Made by a program: the position numbers and the translations under genes. Shown here one piece after another: positions 5,436 to 6,294 of a stretch of 6,294 nucleotides of DNA (position 1 is the stretch's first letter; each line of letters starts with the position of its first letter). The stretch covers positions 1 to 6,294 of the forward strand of contig JANQLI010000333.1 of the NCBI GenBank assembly GCA_028280675.1, in the 5' to 3' direction. Origin of the DNA: Alphaproteobacteria bacterium. GTDB taxonomy: Bacteria; Pseudomonadota; Alphaproteobacteria; SMXP01. Below the pieces are notes generated by a model. The model did not search any database. It worked only from the letters and a program-made list of their open reading frames with translations, and was not told where the DNA came from.

Positions 5436-6294
5436 GTGCCGTCAGCCGATACGGAGCCATCATCCTCTGCGCATTCCGTCTTGGACACCGGGCTGGGTCT
5501 CTCATCTTTTGCGAAAACCGTTGCGAAGATAGACGGTGTTTTGCGCTACCTCTTGCTCATTCTCTTCGGCGCGGTCGGCGCGCTGAGTATGGCCCCTGTG
5601 TCCTCCTTTTTTGCGCTGCTTGTCAGCCTCACGGGCTTCGTTTGGGTCTTGGACGGCGCAGCGGAAGAGGGGTCGATCACATGGCGGCGTGGCGCGCTGC
5701 TCGGATGGTGTTTCGGGTTTGGCTATTGTCTCGCAGGCTTTTATTGGATTGGCTATGCGTTTTTGGTGGACGCCGACTTTTATGCTTGGATGATCCCCTT
5801 CGTGGTCGTGTTGTTGCCCGCGGGATTAGCGATTTTCTTTGCGGTTGCGACGGCTGTCGCGGGTTGGTTTTGGCGAAAGGGTGTGACACGCCTTGCGGCG
5901 CTGACGGTGGCTTTGGCTCTGGCTGAGTGGCTGCGCGGGCATATACTCACAGGGTTTCCGTGGAACATTTTTGGCTATGCCTGGGCCGGGTCCCTTGAGA
6001 TCAGTCAAACCGCCTCTCTTGTTGGGGTGTATGGTCTCACGGTGTTGGCGATTTGGATCGGCCTTGCGCCTGCTGCTTTTTCAATCCCCACTTTGCAAGC
6101 GCCAAAGGCTTGGCGCTGGCCCGTCCTCGCCATCGTGTTGGTGGCCATGATGTGGGGATTTGGCGCGTGGCGTTTGTCCGCTAATCCTGTGGCGTCTGTG
6201 CCTGGGGCGACGTTGCGTATCGTGCAACCCAGTGTGCCCCAGGCCGAAAAATGGGCCCCTGGAAATGGGCAGCGTATTCTTGAGCAACATTTAA
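5436..6294 (+). CDS. lnt: Apolipoprotein N-acyltransferase Lnt, N-terminal part (3' end outside window)
   Basis: The reading frame is open to the window end: 286 codons plus one base, with no stop. Lnt is an inner-membrane enzyme that adds a third acyl chain from phospholipid to the N-terminal Cys of lipoproteins, the last maturation step before Lol sorting. A polar Ser-rich N-terminus (1-33) precedes hydrophobic segments at about 36-52, 54-72, 86-110, 117-145, 153-165, 193-214 and 228-246. Recognisable family blocks are CLAGFYWIGYAF (98-109), LAEWLRGHILTGFPWNIFGYAW (162-183), SLVGVYGLTVL (194-204) and RIVQPSVPQAEKW (261-273), the last being the entry to the periplasmic nitrilase-like domain. 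The catalytic Glu-Lys-Cys triad lies beyond the window, so activity cannot be judged. GTG 5436 starts 2 bases after the corC stop. The order ybeZ-ybeY-ybeX-lnt is conserved in Proteobacteria and supports the call. Confidence 0.95.
   Translation, partial: MPSADTEPSSSAHSVLDTGLGLSSFAKTVAKIDGVLRYLLLILFGAVGALSMAPVSSFFALLVSLTGFVWVLDGAAEEGSITWRRGALLGWCFGFGYCLAGFYWIGYAFLVDADFYAWMIPFVVVLLPAGLAIFFAVATAVAGWFWRKGVTRLAALTVALALAEWLRGHILTGFPWNIFGYAWAGSLEISQTASLVGVYGLTVLAIWIGLAPAAFSIPTLQAPKAWRWPVLAIVLVAMMWGFGAWRLSANPVASVPGATLRIVQPSVPQAEKWAPGNGQRILEQHL

Noticed and set aside
5249..5926. A 225-codon + strand frame spanning the corC end and lnt start
   Set aside because: It runs in another frame through two recognised genes; its Cys/Arg/Gly-rich translation has no family features, while the Lnt frame there carries clear membrane segments and motifs.
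1..6294. tRNA, rRNA, CRISPR, insertion sequence, attachment site or unknown defence-like system
   Set aside because: Coding sequence fills almost the whole window and gaps are 2 to 100 bases. I see no terminal inverted repeats, spaced direct repeats, tRNA-like cloverleaf or unexplained gene.

Overview
The window is a compact, gene-dense piece of a bacterial chromosome. All eight genes are on the + strand: tsaB (5' end missing), rimI, a fur/mur-type regulator, miaB, phoH (ybeZ), ybeY, corC (ybeX) and lnt (3' end missing). The gene content and order, a Fur protein of the cysteine-poor alphaproteobacterial type, moderate-to-high G+C by eye and frequent GTG/TTG starts point to an alphaproteobacterium. 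Lnt implies an outer-membrane-bearing (Gram-negative) cell. I cannot assign an order or genus.

Layout. Positions 1-940 hold tsaB and rimI, 9 bases apart; the ribosome-binding site of rimI overlaps the tsaB stop codon. A 73-base gap follows, containing a weak dyad. The fur/mur gene (1014-1436) appears to be its own transcription unit or the end of the first one. A 100-base gap (1437-1536) holds a short GC-rich hairpin and a possible -10-like hexamer, so the next transcription unit may begin here. miaB (1537-2892) and phoH (2945-3982) are separated by 52 bases. phoH, ybeY and corC then overlap one another by the identical eight bases ATGGCTGA, and lnt starts 2 bases after the corC stop.

How the genes fit together. 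TsaB (t6A37 synthesis) and MiaB (ms2i6A37 synthesis) both modify tRNA next to the anticodon. RimI acetylates a ribosomal protein. YbeY is a 16S rRNA maturation/quality-control endoribonuclease, with PhoH (YbeZ) as its usual ATPase partner. CorC (YbeX) is a CBS-domain protein of the same neighbourhood, and Lnt completes lipoprotein acylation. The order miaB-ybeZ-ybeY-ybeX-lnt is also known from Escherichia coli; the tsaB-rimI-fur arm in front of it is familiar from alphaproteobacteria. The region is therefore conserved housekeeping DNA.

I found no RNA gene, mobile element, CRISPR array, long repeat or candidate new system. The points worth a second look are small: a Glu-to-Asp change at the RimI catalytic-base position, a Gly-to-Ala change inside the YbeY zinc motif, loss of the structural-zinc cysteines in Fur, the duplicated ATGGCTGA junctions, and a weak dyad before fur.
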